Source: Acidobacteriaceae bacterium dw_441
GTDB lineage: Bacteria; Acidobacteriota; Terriglobia; Terriglobales; Acidobacteriaceae
Direction: 5' to 3'
Length of the DNA stretch: 64,000 nt
Assembly (NCBI GenBank): GCA_018449715.1
Contig: JAAVVA010000003.1
Coordinates: 186,001 to 250,000, forward strand
Shown here piece by piece: positions 33,814 through 41,138 of this stretch. The stretch's first letter is position 1, and every line of letters begins with the position of its first letter. Under the pieces are notes generated by a model. The model was not told the DNA's origin. It saw nothing but the letters and a program-made list of their open reading frames with translations, and made no database searches. The translations under genes and the position numbers were made by a program.

Positions 33814-34234
33814 GCCTGTTATCGACAACCTACCGTATTCTTAGGACATGATGTGATCGACCGGTTCTGAGCAAGGGGCTTCGGTCGACAGTGGCAAACT
33901 TCTGGCTTCGAGCTCAAAGACATAACAGGACTAGCTGGAGTTGGCTCCGCAACTATCTCGTGGCTGAACTATCGCAGCGACAAAGGATAGGCGACACCGG
34001 CGGAGGCGAGCAGGTCGTCCTGTCTTGAAAATCCCGTGCCTGTCTGACCCGCGCGTCCTTTTCACAAAATACAGACATCTCCCCACAGGGGAGATAATCT
34101 TCCCCGATTCTGGACGAAAAAACTACCCTCAGAGGACTTCGGCGATCCTGGTTAGATGTCATTTCGGACTTTGGTTTTTTGGATTATAGTGTTGTTTTCC
34201 AAGGAAACTGATGAGTTCTAAGTTCTGAGGTCTC
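33814..34234. other. Non-coding stretch with possible HTH-gene remnant and a palindrome
   Basis: About 420 bp without an intact gene. A plus-strand frame ending at 33990 reads LKDITGLAGVGSATISWLN, resembling the first helix-turn-helix of a LacI-type regulator; it lacks a start and anything downstream, so it may be a fragment. A perfect palindrome ATCTCCCC-ACA-GGGGAGAT lies at 34077-34095 and could serve as an operator or a weak terminator for the genes starting at 34235. Confidence 0.45.
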
Positions 34235-34630
34235 ATGTTCGGAAACAGCGTAGAAGAATCTGCCCATCCAGATCCCGACTCTAACGCGGGGTCTCGGGGA
34301 AGCACAGGTCCTCGTGGGGGAGTTACTTCTCGCACCAATCGTCCTCGACAAGCTTCCAAAAAAAATTGGTGGGATCGTGCGATACGAGCCGTTGGCGGTA
34401 TCCATAGATTAGTCATCGCACTTATTGGACTGGCAGCCGCTATCATAGGTGGATATACGACTATCGTAGGCCTCATCCATCAGAAGGACTCTCCGGCCAA
34501 GACCCAACAGCCTTCAATGATTGTTGCGCAACCGACGAGCCAGCCTCAAGCTCAGAAGCAGCAGACATCCGATCCAGATTGTGACCCAAAGCTTGGAGAT
34601 CAGAAAAAGATTAAGTGTAATCCGAGGTGA
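34235..34630 (+). CDS. Hypothetical single-pass membrane protein
   Basis: A 131-residue protein I do not recognise. Residues 1-50 are polar and basic (TSRTNRPRQASKKNWWDRAI). One hydrophobic helix follows (LVIALIGLAAAIIGGYTTIV), then a proline/glutamine-rich tail (AKTQQPSMIVAQPTSQPQAQ) ending DCDPKLGDQKKIKCNPR with two cysteines. GAGG precedes the ATG. The next gene begins 3 bp after its stop, so the two are almost certainly co-expressed. Base composition is more AT-rich than neighbours, consistent with transfer. Confidence 0.65.
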   Translation: MFGNSVEESAHPDPDSNAGSRGSTGPRGGVTSRTNRPRQASKKNWWDRAIRAVGGIHRLVIALIGLAAAIIGGYTTIVGLIHQKDSPAKTQQPSMIVAQPTSQPQAQKQQTSDPDCDPKLGDQKKIKCNPR

Positions 34631-34633
34631 ATC

Positions 34634-35239
34634 GTGAAGCTGATTGTCATAGTTGGTTTGTTTTTGATGGGTAGTGCGACTTGTCGGGCCCAATGCAAAT
34701 CATCTTTTGATGACAACACCTCTCAGGCGGCCATCAAGGAAATGCTCCAGTGCTGGAAAAGAGAGAATGCGCGTCTAGCTGCTGACCTGAAAGCGCAGAA
34801 GGAGCGAACGGAAGTGCCAGATCCGAAGATTGGTCAGCTGACGGCAGAAAGGAATTCCTTGGCCGCAAGGCTCGCCGACGTGGAATCTGCGAACAAGAAT
34901 CTCTCTGAACAAAACGCTAAATTTTCGAAACAGAACGAGGACTTGTCTCAAGAAAACGCTAGGCTGAAGCCGGTGTGGGCCGTGACCGTGTACCGCAATT
35001 ACGACTGGAATAAGTATCCTCTGGACTCCTGCAAGCTTGAAGCAACCAAACAGATTGTAATCCGAAAAGGTGTGGTGAATCACTCGGTCGGAACCACAGT
35101 CGATTTCACAATAAATGGGAGTACGGGGACGGTCGATTGTCGCGTTGGGTCGGGAGGGTACGTCACTGTGGCGGATCATACATTCGGGCCAGCAACCGAT
35201 CTAGCGAAAGATCTGGATGATGCGATCTTTGCTCCGTGA
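34634..35239 (+). CDS. Hypothetical exported protein with coiled coil
   Basis: A 201-residue protein without a recognised family. A signal peptide (MKLIVIVGLFLMGSATCRAQ) precedes a cysteine-containing stretch, then a long heptad-like coiled coil from about residue 55 to 110 (LTAERNSLAARLADVESANK, LSEQNAKFSKQNEDLSQENA). The last 90 residues look beta-rich (GTTVDFTINGSTGTVDCRVG). GTG 34634 follows GAGG. It is paired with the membrane protein at 34235, 3 bp apart; they may form a complex across the envelope. Function unknown. Confidence 0.68.
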   Translation: MKLIVIVGLFLMGSATCRAQCKSSFDDNTSQAAIKEMLQCWKRENARLAADLKAQKERTEVPDPKIGQLTAERNSLAARLADVESANKNLSEQNAKFSKQNEDLSQENARLKPVWAVTVYRNYDWNKYPLDSCKLEATKQIVIRKGVVNHSVGTTVDFTINGSTGTVDCRVGSGGYVTVADHTFGPATDLAKDLDDAIFAP

Positions 35240-35381
35240 TTGTGGGCTCGGATTATGCGAAATCGCCGATGCACTTATCGACGGCTATTGGTATTGGTAA
35301 ATGCTAGACGACTTCCCAGGTCTGACAGTCGGCTCACAATTGGTTATTCTTGTGACTCGATTGTTTCGCGATCAAGGAGAA

Positions 35382-35885
35382 ATGAGTATGGTCCATTCTC
35401 ATCTACTCAGGATGTTTTTGTGCCTCATTTCCATTGAACTCGTTTTGGTCGGCACCGCCGCAGCGGAATGGAAGGCCGCGAACAATCAAGTTGCTGCTGC
35501 GGCTAAGGATGCTGAGATCGCGGCTGTACTTGAAGCTGTCAACAGGATCGACAACGCTCTCATTGCAGATGATCGCGCTGCGTTCGCCCGCCTTCTTGCC
35601 CCGGATCTCGTTGTAAATAATCCACAGAATAGCATCTCCATTCCGGGGGCGACCGCGCACAGAGATGCCGCTGGATTGATCAGTTACAGCAGATACGTGC
35701 GCTCGATCGAATATGCCGGGAAGCTCGGGGACATGGTGTTGCTCATGGGTGATGAAATGGTCGTGCCGAAAGGCAGTGCGCCTATGGCGGGCAAAGAAGT
35801 GCGCCGGCGATTCACGGACGTATGGAAAATTGCCTCGGGCCATTGGGTATTGGTGGCGCGGCAAGCCACGATCGTTGCGCCATAG
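35382..35885 (+). CDS. Exported NTF2-like / SnoaL-like protein
   Basis: A 167-residue protein with a signal peptide (LLRMFLCLISIELVLVGTAA, cut near AEW) and a DUF4440-type NTF2 fold: AAVLEAVNRIDNALIADDRA, FARLLAPDLVVNNPQNSIS and RRRFTDVWKIASGHWVLVAR. AAGGAG before ATG 35382 decides the start. It is the third exported or membrane product in a row from 34235, but a 140-bp gap separates it from the pair. Activity unknown. Confidence 0.8.
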   Translation: MSMVHSHLLRMFLCLISIELVLVGTAAAEWKAANNQVAAAAKDAEIAAVLEAVNRIDNALIADDRAAFARLLAPDLVVNNPQNSISIPGATAHRDAAGLISYSRYVRSIEYAGKLGDMVLLMGDEMVVPKGSAPMAGKEVRRRFTDVWKIASGHWVLVARQATIVAP

Positions 35886-36215
35886 CTACACAGTTGTGCC
35901 GGATCTTTGAGGCCGCAGAAGCGCATTCGGCGTCATCGGGCGATGAAAACCGAAATTTCATCCCAACTGCTTAATTGAGATTCGAGATCTTTTGCGCACA
36001 GTGGAAGTCTGAAAAGACTATCGCCACAACCGAATCATCTCCTGAATAAGGATCTACATCCTCCGTCCACTGGGTTCTGTCTCACGCTTGCCTTTGACAT
36101 GTCCTCTGAGGCGGGATTGCTAATCCTCACAAGTCGGTCGGCTAGGCGACAAAGCGTATGCTTGTAGATAGCTGGGGACACTCGGATGCTCGTCTGCGAC
36201 CACCTGGAGGTATCG
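35886..36215. other. Intergenic stretch
   Basis: About 330 bp with no recognised gene. A small dyad GATGAAA-N7-TTTCATC at 35942-35962 follows the NTF2-like gene and could act as a weak terminator. Promoter elements for the response regulator must lie here but none stands out. Confidence 0.5.
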
Positions 36216-37046
36216 ATGGCGCGGGCCAGGGTTTTAGTCGTTGATGATAATGAAGCAATCCGCTTGAGTCTGGGGGCGATTCTCGAAGAGCACGATTTCG
36301 AAGTTACCGTTGCCGCCGATGTTAGCGAAGCGCTACGGCTGATCAGTTCCCACCCATACGACGTCCTTTTGAGTGATTTGCATATGCCGGGAGCCGGAGA
36401 CGGGCTTACCGTTGTGAGCGCCATGCGTCATGCGAATCCCGAGGCCGTGACTCTACTCTTGAGTGCTTTTCCCGAGATGTCCGCGGCGGCCAATGCGATC
36501 CTGATGCAGACCGATGAGATTCTGGTCAAACCCATGAATGTGCCCGACCTACTCGACGCGATCACACAACGACTCGCCAAGGGCCCGCTTCACAAACGTC
36601 ATGTGGAAACCCTGGCTACGATCCTCGAACGCACGACCGAAGCCAGCATTGCCGACTGGTATGAAGAGGTTGAGAAGGAAAACACCTTGATGGCGATCTC
36701 ACTCAGTCGCGAGGCGCGCTGCAAGCATCTCCCTCAGCTCTTCCGTGATCTTGGAAGGCGCCTGCAAGCGTTTAAGCCGCTCGGCACCAAAGAGCTGAAG
36801 TCCGAAGCTGCCTCCAATCATGGGCTGGAACGGCGCAGGCAGGGATATACAGCCGCGATGATGGTGGAAGAGAGCCGTATTCTTCAGGTGACCATCTTCC
36901 ATACCCTACAAAAAAACCTGGGCACGATCGACTTCAGCGTTCTGCTTCTCGGCGTTATGACGATTGCTGACGAGGTGGATTCACAGCTGAGTCAGGCAAT
37001 GGAAAGCTACATCGCGGAGTCCGTCCAGGACGCCTTACCCTCCTGA
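36216..37046 (+). CDS. Response regulator: REC domain plus RsbRD-like C-terminal domain
   Basis: A 276-residue protein. Residues 1-120 form a receiver domain: VLVVDDNEAIRLSLGAILEE, the phosphorylatable Asp in YDVLLSDLHMPGAG, a Ser switch residue in LLLSAFPE, and the Lys in EILVKPM. The C-terminal 150 residues (ASIADWYEEVEKENTLMAIS, CKHLPQLFRDLGRRLQAF, HTLQKNLGTIDFSVLLLGVM) resemble the RsbRD N-terminal/histidine-kinase-associated helical domain, not a DNA-binding domain. It probably signals by protein contact. GGAGG precedes ATG 36216. No histidine kinase is adjacent, so it is an orphan. Confidence 0.85.
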   Translation: MARARVLVVDDNEAIRLSLGAILEEHDFEVTVAADVSEALRLISSHPYDVLLSDLHMPGAGDGLTVVSAMRHANPEAVTLLLSAFPEMSAAANAILMQTDEILVKPMNVPDLLDAITQRLAKGPLHKRHVETLATILERTTEASIADWYEEVEKENTLMAISLSREARCKHLPQLFRDLGRRLQAFKPLGTKELKSEAASNHGLERRRQGYTAAMMVEESRILQVTIFHTLQKNLGTIDFSVLLLGVMTIADEVDSQLSQAMESYIAESVQDALPS

Positions 37047-37112
37047 ACGTCTGATCTGGTAACAGTTGGGCCAAGACAAGCGAAAAGGGCGAGAAAATTC
37101 TGCATCCAAACC

Positions 37113-37127
37113 GACTAGTTGGTAGTC
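37113..37127. promoter_or_regulatory. Inverted repeat GACTA-GTTGG-TAGTC, probable TetR operator
   Basis: A perfect 5-bp dyad 8 bp before the ATG of the TetR gene at 37136. It resembles operators of NemR-like TetR proteins. The position over the start region implies autorepression. Confidence 0.55.
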
Positions 37128-37135
37128 TACTTTCT

Positions 37136-37717
37136 ATGCTAGGTGAAACGGCAGAACGCATCCTGACAACAGCGCGATCCCTGATGATGGAGAGGGGATA
37201 TTCGGCCTTTAGCTATGCCGACATCTCCGAAGCAGTCGAGATCAAGAAGCCGAGCATTCATCATCATTTCCCGACAAAAGCCGGGCTGGTGGTGGCTGTG
37301 CTCCAAGCTCATCGTGAAAGGCTCATCCAGGGAACCGCGGCGATCGATTCAAAGATTGAAAGTCCTTTGGGGCGGATCCAGGCTTATGTCCAGCATTGGG
37401 AAGGATGTATCCGCGATAAAACAGTGCCGTTTTGCATTGCGGCACTGCTTGCGGCAGAAATGCCTTCATTACCCGAAGAGGTCCGGGCTGAAGTCACCCT
37501 GCACTTCAACGCACTGGAGGATTGGCTTGAACGAACGCTGAAGGCTGGAGTCAAGAAGCACGAGATTCAACTTCAGAATTCCGCCGCTACAGAAGCGCAG
37601 GCCTTGATGGCCATGGTGCATGGCGCGATGCTTTCGGCGCGTGCGTTGTCGAGCGGTGAGGTATTCAAGACTATCACCGATGCAGCGCTCAAGAGGCTAT
37701 CGGCGCCAAAGCGCTAA
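37136..37717 (+). CDS. TetR/AcrR family transcriptional regulator
   Basis: A 193-residue protein with its HTH in ADISEAVEIKKPSIHHHFPT (about residues 28-47) and a ligand domain with CIRDKTVPFCIAALLAAEMP, where two cysteines lie 8 apart. That region recalls NemR-type regulators that sense electrophiles through cysteine. It is followed by genes for a membrane protein, Ohr, an SDR and an EthD protein in the same direction, so a redox or electrophile stress unit under its control is plausible. A hairpin lies just after its stop. Confidence 0.88.
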   Translation: MLGETAERILTTARSLMMERGYSAFSYADISEAVEIKKPSIHHHFPTKAGLVVAVLQAHRERLIQGTAAIDSKIESPLGRIQAYVQHWEGCIRDKTVPFCIAALLAAEMPSLPEEVRAEVTLHFNALEDWLERTLKAGVKKHEIQLQNSAATEAQALMAMVHGAMLSARALSSGEVFKTITDAALKRLSAPKR

Positions 37718-37733
37718 ACCCTGCGGCTCCATT

Positions 37734-37754
37734 TTCAGGAGCCGTACGCTTAGA
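37734..37754. terminator. Hairpin CGGCTCC-ATTTTCA-GGAGCCG after TetR gene
   Basis: A perfect 7-bp GC-rich stem with a 7-nt loop 17 bp after the TetR stop. No T-run follows, so it may be a weak or factor-dependent terminator, or an mRNA-stabilising stem. Confidence 0.4.
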
Positions 37755-37781
37755 TTACCTACCAACTAGAAGATAGTGAGG

Positions 37782-38357
37782 ATGGATATGGAAATGAAAT
37801 ATCAACAAGCAAGCTCTCTTCGGAAGCTGTATTTCGTAAGGACCGCATTTCAACTGCTTTGGGCTGGCAGCGTGTTTGCAACGGCGATGACCCAACCATC
37901 TGTTGCGGCCGCTTTGCTGATCCTTTATCCGCTGTGGGACGTCGCTTGCACCGCCTACGATCTGAAGACTTCAGCGCTCGACAGCAGCACGCGAACATCT
38001 CAGACCATCAACGCGGTGCTGGGTGCTGCCGCGGCGTTGGGGATTGGATTAACGACCTTCTCGCAACCTGCTTACGCGATTGGGATCTTCGGTGCATGGG
38101 CGCTCGGCGCAGGTCTGCTCCAACTCGCGGCTGGCCTTTTTCGCCGCAAGCAGTTGGGCGGACAGTGGGCCATGATCCTCAGCGGTCTTCAATCGACTGC
38201 TGCCGGTATAGCTCTTGGCCTGGGCGGTCTCCATGGTACGGTTCACGCGAAGAATCTGGGCGGCTACGCAATCTTCGGCGCCCTTTACTTCTCGATCGCG
38301 GGCATCCTGCTCAGCCGCAAGCTGTCCCGGCCCACCTCGGCTGAAGCCATGGGCTGA
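37782..38357 (+). CDS. DUF308-like integral membrane protein
   Basis: A 191-residue protein with five to six hydrophobic segments (LLWAGSVFATAMTQPSVAAA, INAVLGAAAALGIGLTTF, IGIFGAWALGAGLLQLAAGL, YAIFGALYFSIAGILLSRKL). The arrangement recalls HdeD/DUF308 proteins of the inner membrane. Function not established. The start is uncertain among GTG 37776, ATG 37782 and ATG 37788. It lies between the TetR gene and ohr on the same strand. Confidence 0.7.
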   Translation: MDMEMKYQQASSLRKLYFVRTAFQLLWAGSVFATAMTQPSVAAALLILYPLWDVACTAYDLKTSALDSSTRTSQTINAVLGAAAALGIGLTTFSQPAYAIGIFGAWALGAGLLQLAAGLFRRKQLGGQWAMILSGLQSTAAGIALGLGGLHGTVHAKNLGGYAIFGALYFSIAGILLSRKLSRPTSAEAMG

Positions 38358-38439
38358 CCGCTGAAGCATTCCTTGCGGAAGAAGTAGCCGACTCCCCCGC
38401 ACACAAGAATTTGGAAATAACCAACACAGGAGAATCGTG

Positions 38440-38853
38440 ATGTCAGTTGATGTGAAATTTCGGACAAGCGCAACCACGGCCGCAGGCAAGATCCACACCG
38501 AGGACGGACACCTTGACCTCTCACTTGCGGCACCTAAGGCACTCGGAGGCCCGGGTGATGGTACCAATCCGGAGCAACTCTTTGCAGCGGGGTACTCGGC
38601 CTGCTTCTTCTCTTCTCTGAAGTTCGCCGCACAACAAGGAAAAGTACACTTGCCGGCGGATGCCTCAGTCACCGCTGACATCGGCGTCGGTCCGCGCTCT
38701 GAGGGCGGATGGGGACTCGTCGCGAATCTCACCGTCAAGCTTCCGGGAATCGATCCCGAGCAAGCCAGGCAACTGATCGATACCGCTCATCAGATCTGCC
38801 CATACTCCAACTCGACGCGGAACAATATTGAGGTGAGCTTGCAATTGGTCTAG
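38440..38853 (+). CDS. ohr: Organic hydroperoxide resistance protein (Ohr/OsmC family)
   Basis: A 137-residue Ohr. The two catalytic cysteines are in AAGYSACFFSSLKFAA and HQICPYSNSTRNNIEV, with NPEQLFAAGYSACF diagnostic for Ohr. The dimeric enzyme reduces organic hydroperoxides with lipoamide-derived electrons in the cytosol. AGGAGA before ATG 38440 decides the start. Ohr is usually controlled by the MarR protein OhrR; none is present, and the nearest regulator is the TetR at 37136. A terminator-like hairpin follows. Confidence 0.93.
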   Translation: MSVDVKFRTSATTAAGKIHTEDGHLDLSLAAPKALGGPGDGTNPEQLFAAGYSACFFSSLKFAAQQGKVHLPADASVTADIGVGPRSEGGWGLVANLTVKLPGIDPEQARQLIDTAHQICPYSNSTRNNIEVSLQLV

Positions 38854-38876
38854 GACCACGGCCCATCAAGACCGAG

Positions 38877-38910
38877 GAAGCCCACGACGTATTCGGATCG
38901 CGGGCTTCTT
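38877..38910 (+). terminator. Terminator-like hairpin after ohr
   Basis: GAAGCCC (38877-38883) pairs with GGGCTTC (38902-38908), followed by only TT. The stem is modest and the loop 18 nt, so termination may be partial. Confidence 0.4.
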
Positions 38911-38986
38911 AGGAGACAATGTGGCCACATCAGGGACTCAGACATGCCGTCGCCCCAGATACTTTTCAAAGACGAGGGAGAATAAC

Positions 38987-39700
38987 ATGCAAGAAGTAAA
39001 GAAAGTGGCTCTGATCACCGGAGCAAACAAAGGCATTGGCTTCGAAGTTGCCCGCCAGCTGGCAAAGAGTGGCTGGACGGTTCTCGCGTCCGCGCGCAGC
39101 GAAGAGCTCGGAAGGCAGGCAGTCGCGAAACTCCAGGCGGAAGGTCTCGACGTACAGTACGTTCACATCGATCTCGATGCACCGGAAAGCGCAGCCATTG
39201 CAGCCGAGCTCACTCGGAAGCAGTTCGGCAAGCTTGATCTCCTCATCAACAACGCTGGCGTGGCGAGGCAAGACGACGGTCCGCCGAGCAAGGTTGGCCT
39301 GGAGTCCGTCCAGAAAACCATGCACACCAATTTCATAGGCACGGTTGCGGTCACGCAAGCTATGATCCCTCTCCTCCAGGCTGCTGGCAAAGCTCAAATC
39401 GTTAACGTTTCCAGCAGACTCGGCTCTCTAAGCCAGCCGACCAACCCGAATTGGGTGGTGCTGGGCTACTGCGCGTCTAAGGCGGCGCTCAACATGCTGA
39501 CCGTCCAGCTGGCCTACGAGTTCCGCGACGGAAATATCGCTGTGAATTCGGTAAACCCAGGCTACACAGCGACGGACCTGAACGGAAACAGTGGCACGCA
39601 GACGGTATCCGAAGGTGCCGCGGAGATCCTCCGCGTAGCTCTTCTCGACCCTCCAGTAACCGGGAAGTTCCTCCAAACGGGCGGAGAAATTCCTTGGTAG
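38987..39700 (+). CDS. SDR family oxidoreductase (carbonyl-reductase-like)
   Basis: A 237-residue SDR: VALITGANKGIGFEVARQLA, NNAGVARQDDGPP, VNVSSRLGSLSQPTNP, and the catalytic GYCASKAAL, where the usual Tyr-x-x-x-Lys is Y-C-A-S-K. The TGANKGIG loop and overall pattern match monomeric carbonyl-reductase-like SDRs, which prefer NADPH. GGGAG precedes ATG 38987. It follows ohr in the same direction and precedes an EthD protein by 62 bp. Confidence 0.9.
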   Translation: MQEVKKVALITGANKGIGFEVARQLAKSGWTVLASARSEELGRQAVAKLQAEGLDVQYVHIDLDAPESAAIAAELTRKQFGKLDLLINNAGVARQDDGPPSKVGLESVQKTMHTNFIGTVAVTQAMIPLLQAAGKAQIVNVSSRLGSLSQPTNPNWVVLGYCASKAALNMLTVQLAYEFRDGNIAVNSVNPGYTATDLNGNSGTQTVSEGAAEILRVALLDPPVTGKFLQTGGEIPW

Positions 39701-39762
39701 AACCTCCAGCGTGTGGTGGGGCATATTGCTCACCACATACCGCCGACTGAGATTGGATCATC

Positions 39763-40092
39763 ATGCCAAACAACAAGCCCCAGACCGCTCCGGTCACCGT
39801 CTACGTGACCTATAAGGGAACACCCCAAACCCGTTTCGATCGGGCTTACTACGTGAGCCATCACCTGCCTCTCGTCATGAAAGCCTGGGGGCAGTACGGC
39901 CTGGAGAGCACCACCGCCTTTTTCCCGGCAGCCGACCACACCGGCACCATAGCCATCTGCGAATGCCGATTTGCAAGTGAAGCGGCGATGACTGCAGCGT
40001 TCTCTTCATCGGAGTCTCCTGCTGTGATGGCTGATGTTGCCCGATTCACCGATGTTCAACCCACGCGCGTACGCGCGATGTTTCTTGAGTGA
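39763..40092 (+). CDS. EthD family protein
   Basis: A 109-residue alpha/beta-barrel protein: VTVYVTYKGTPQTRFDRAYY, VSHHLPLVMKAWGQYGLEST and CECRFASEAAMTAAF. The RFD..YY..HH motif is typical of EthD proteins, named from ethyl tert-butyl ether degradation, whose activity is unresolved. It probably shares a transcript with the SDR before it. The next 270 bp before the convergent SDR contain no gene I can support. Confidence 0.8.
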   Translation: MPNNKPQTAPVTVYVTYKGTPQTRFDRAYYVSHHLPLVMKAWGQYGLESTTAFFPAADHTGTIAICECRFASEAAMTAAFSSSESPAVMADVARFTDVQPTRVRAMFLE

Positions 40093-40363
40093 GGTCTGTA
40101 TGGGGCATGGCCATTTCACCCTGACGGTGCAGCAGAGATGGGCGAGTTTATCGCTGGATACGGTCCGCTTCCAGCCGATTTGGAGCTTTTGGAAGTGATG
40201 ATGGTGACCCGACTGCCGCTTTGCTGGATCGCAGGAAGACAAACGAACGCATCGGTCTCCGGCCTCAGGTGCTGCACGTCACCGGCAGCGGGAATGGGTG
40301 GCTCCGTCGCAATCCTCGGCGCTGCAGCCTTGGCCGATGCGCTAGCACTGCTAGGTGACAGAT

Positions 40364-41128
40364 TCAGCAGGCCAGGTATCCACCGTCCACAACCACCTCG
40401 GAGCCCGTCATGTAGGAGGATTCTTCAGATGCCAGGAAAGCAACTACCTTTGCTACCTCTTCCGGAGATCCGGCGCGTTGCATCGGCGTTCTCCCGATCA
40501 GCTTTGGCTTGAAACTCGGATCTTCTAAATATGGGACCACGAACGGGGTAGCAATCACACCGGGATGGATCGAGTTCACTCTGATATTGAATTGGACATA
40601 GTCGATCGCCGCCGCCTTTGTCAGCAGGCGTACAGCGCCCTTCGACGTTGAGTAAGCTCCCTGATCGGGCATGTTGGAGACCATACCTGACATCGAGCAC
40701 ATATTGACGATGGCTCCTCCGCCTGCGGACTTCATTGCTGGGAGGACTTTTTGGCAGCCAAGAAACGTCCCACGAACATTAACTGCCATGACTCTGTCGA
40801 ACTGCTCAACGGGGATCTCGGCGAATGGTGCGAACCAGATGAGACCTGCATTGTTAACGAGGATGTCGATCTTTCCGAATCGCTCAACTGTGCGTTCGAT
40901 CACCAAGTTCCAGTCATCTTCCTTCGCGACATCGTGGGAAATGAAGAGCGCCTGAGAACCAAGGCTTTCCAGATCCTTCACAACAGCCTCGCCTGTGTCA
41001 CTCTTCAAGTCGGTGACGACTACGGACGCGCCCCGCTTGGATAGCTCGCGACTAATTGCCTCTCCGATACCCTGGCCGCCACCCGTTACGATGGCGACCT
41101 TTCCATTGAGATTTGCTATGTCAGACAT
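40364..41128 (-). CDS. SDR family oxidoreductase
   Basis: A 254-residue classical SDR: VAIVTGGGQGIGEAISRELS, NNAGLIWFAPFAEIP, CSMSGMVSNMPDQGAYSTSK with Ser, Tyr and Lys, and AGSPEEVAKVVAFLASEESS. AGGGGAG precedes ATG 41128, only 10 bp downstream of the RND permease stop. It is therefore the likely last gene of the pump operon (adaptor - permease - SDR), an uncommon partner for an efflux pump. Substrate unknown. Confidence 0.9.
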   Translation of the reverse strand: MSDIANLNGKVAIVTGGGQGIGEAISRELSKRGASVVVTDLKSDTGEAVVKDLESLGSQALFISHDVAKEDDWNLVIERTVERFGKIDILVNNAGLIWFAPFAEIPVEQFDRVMAVNVRGTFLGCQKVLPAMKSAGGGAIVNMCSMSGMVSNMPDQGAYSTSKGAVRLLTKAAAIDYVQFNIRVNSIHPGVIATPFVVPYLEDPSFKPKLIGRTPMQRAGSPEEVAKVVAFLASEESSYMTGSEVVVDGGYLAC

Positions 41129-41138
41129 GTTGCTCCCC

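Noticed and set aside
40093..40363. Possible small gene starting at 40138 (MGEFIAGYGPLPADLELLEV)
   Set aside because: The frame continues deep into the antisense of the SDR at 40364, lacks a ribosome site and matches no family. The segment is left as unexplained intergenic DNA.
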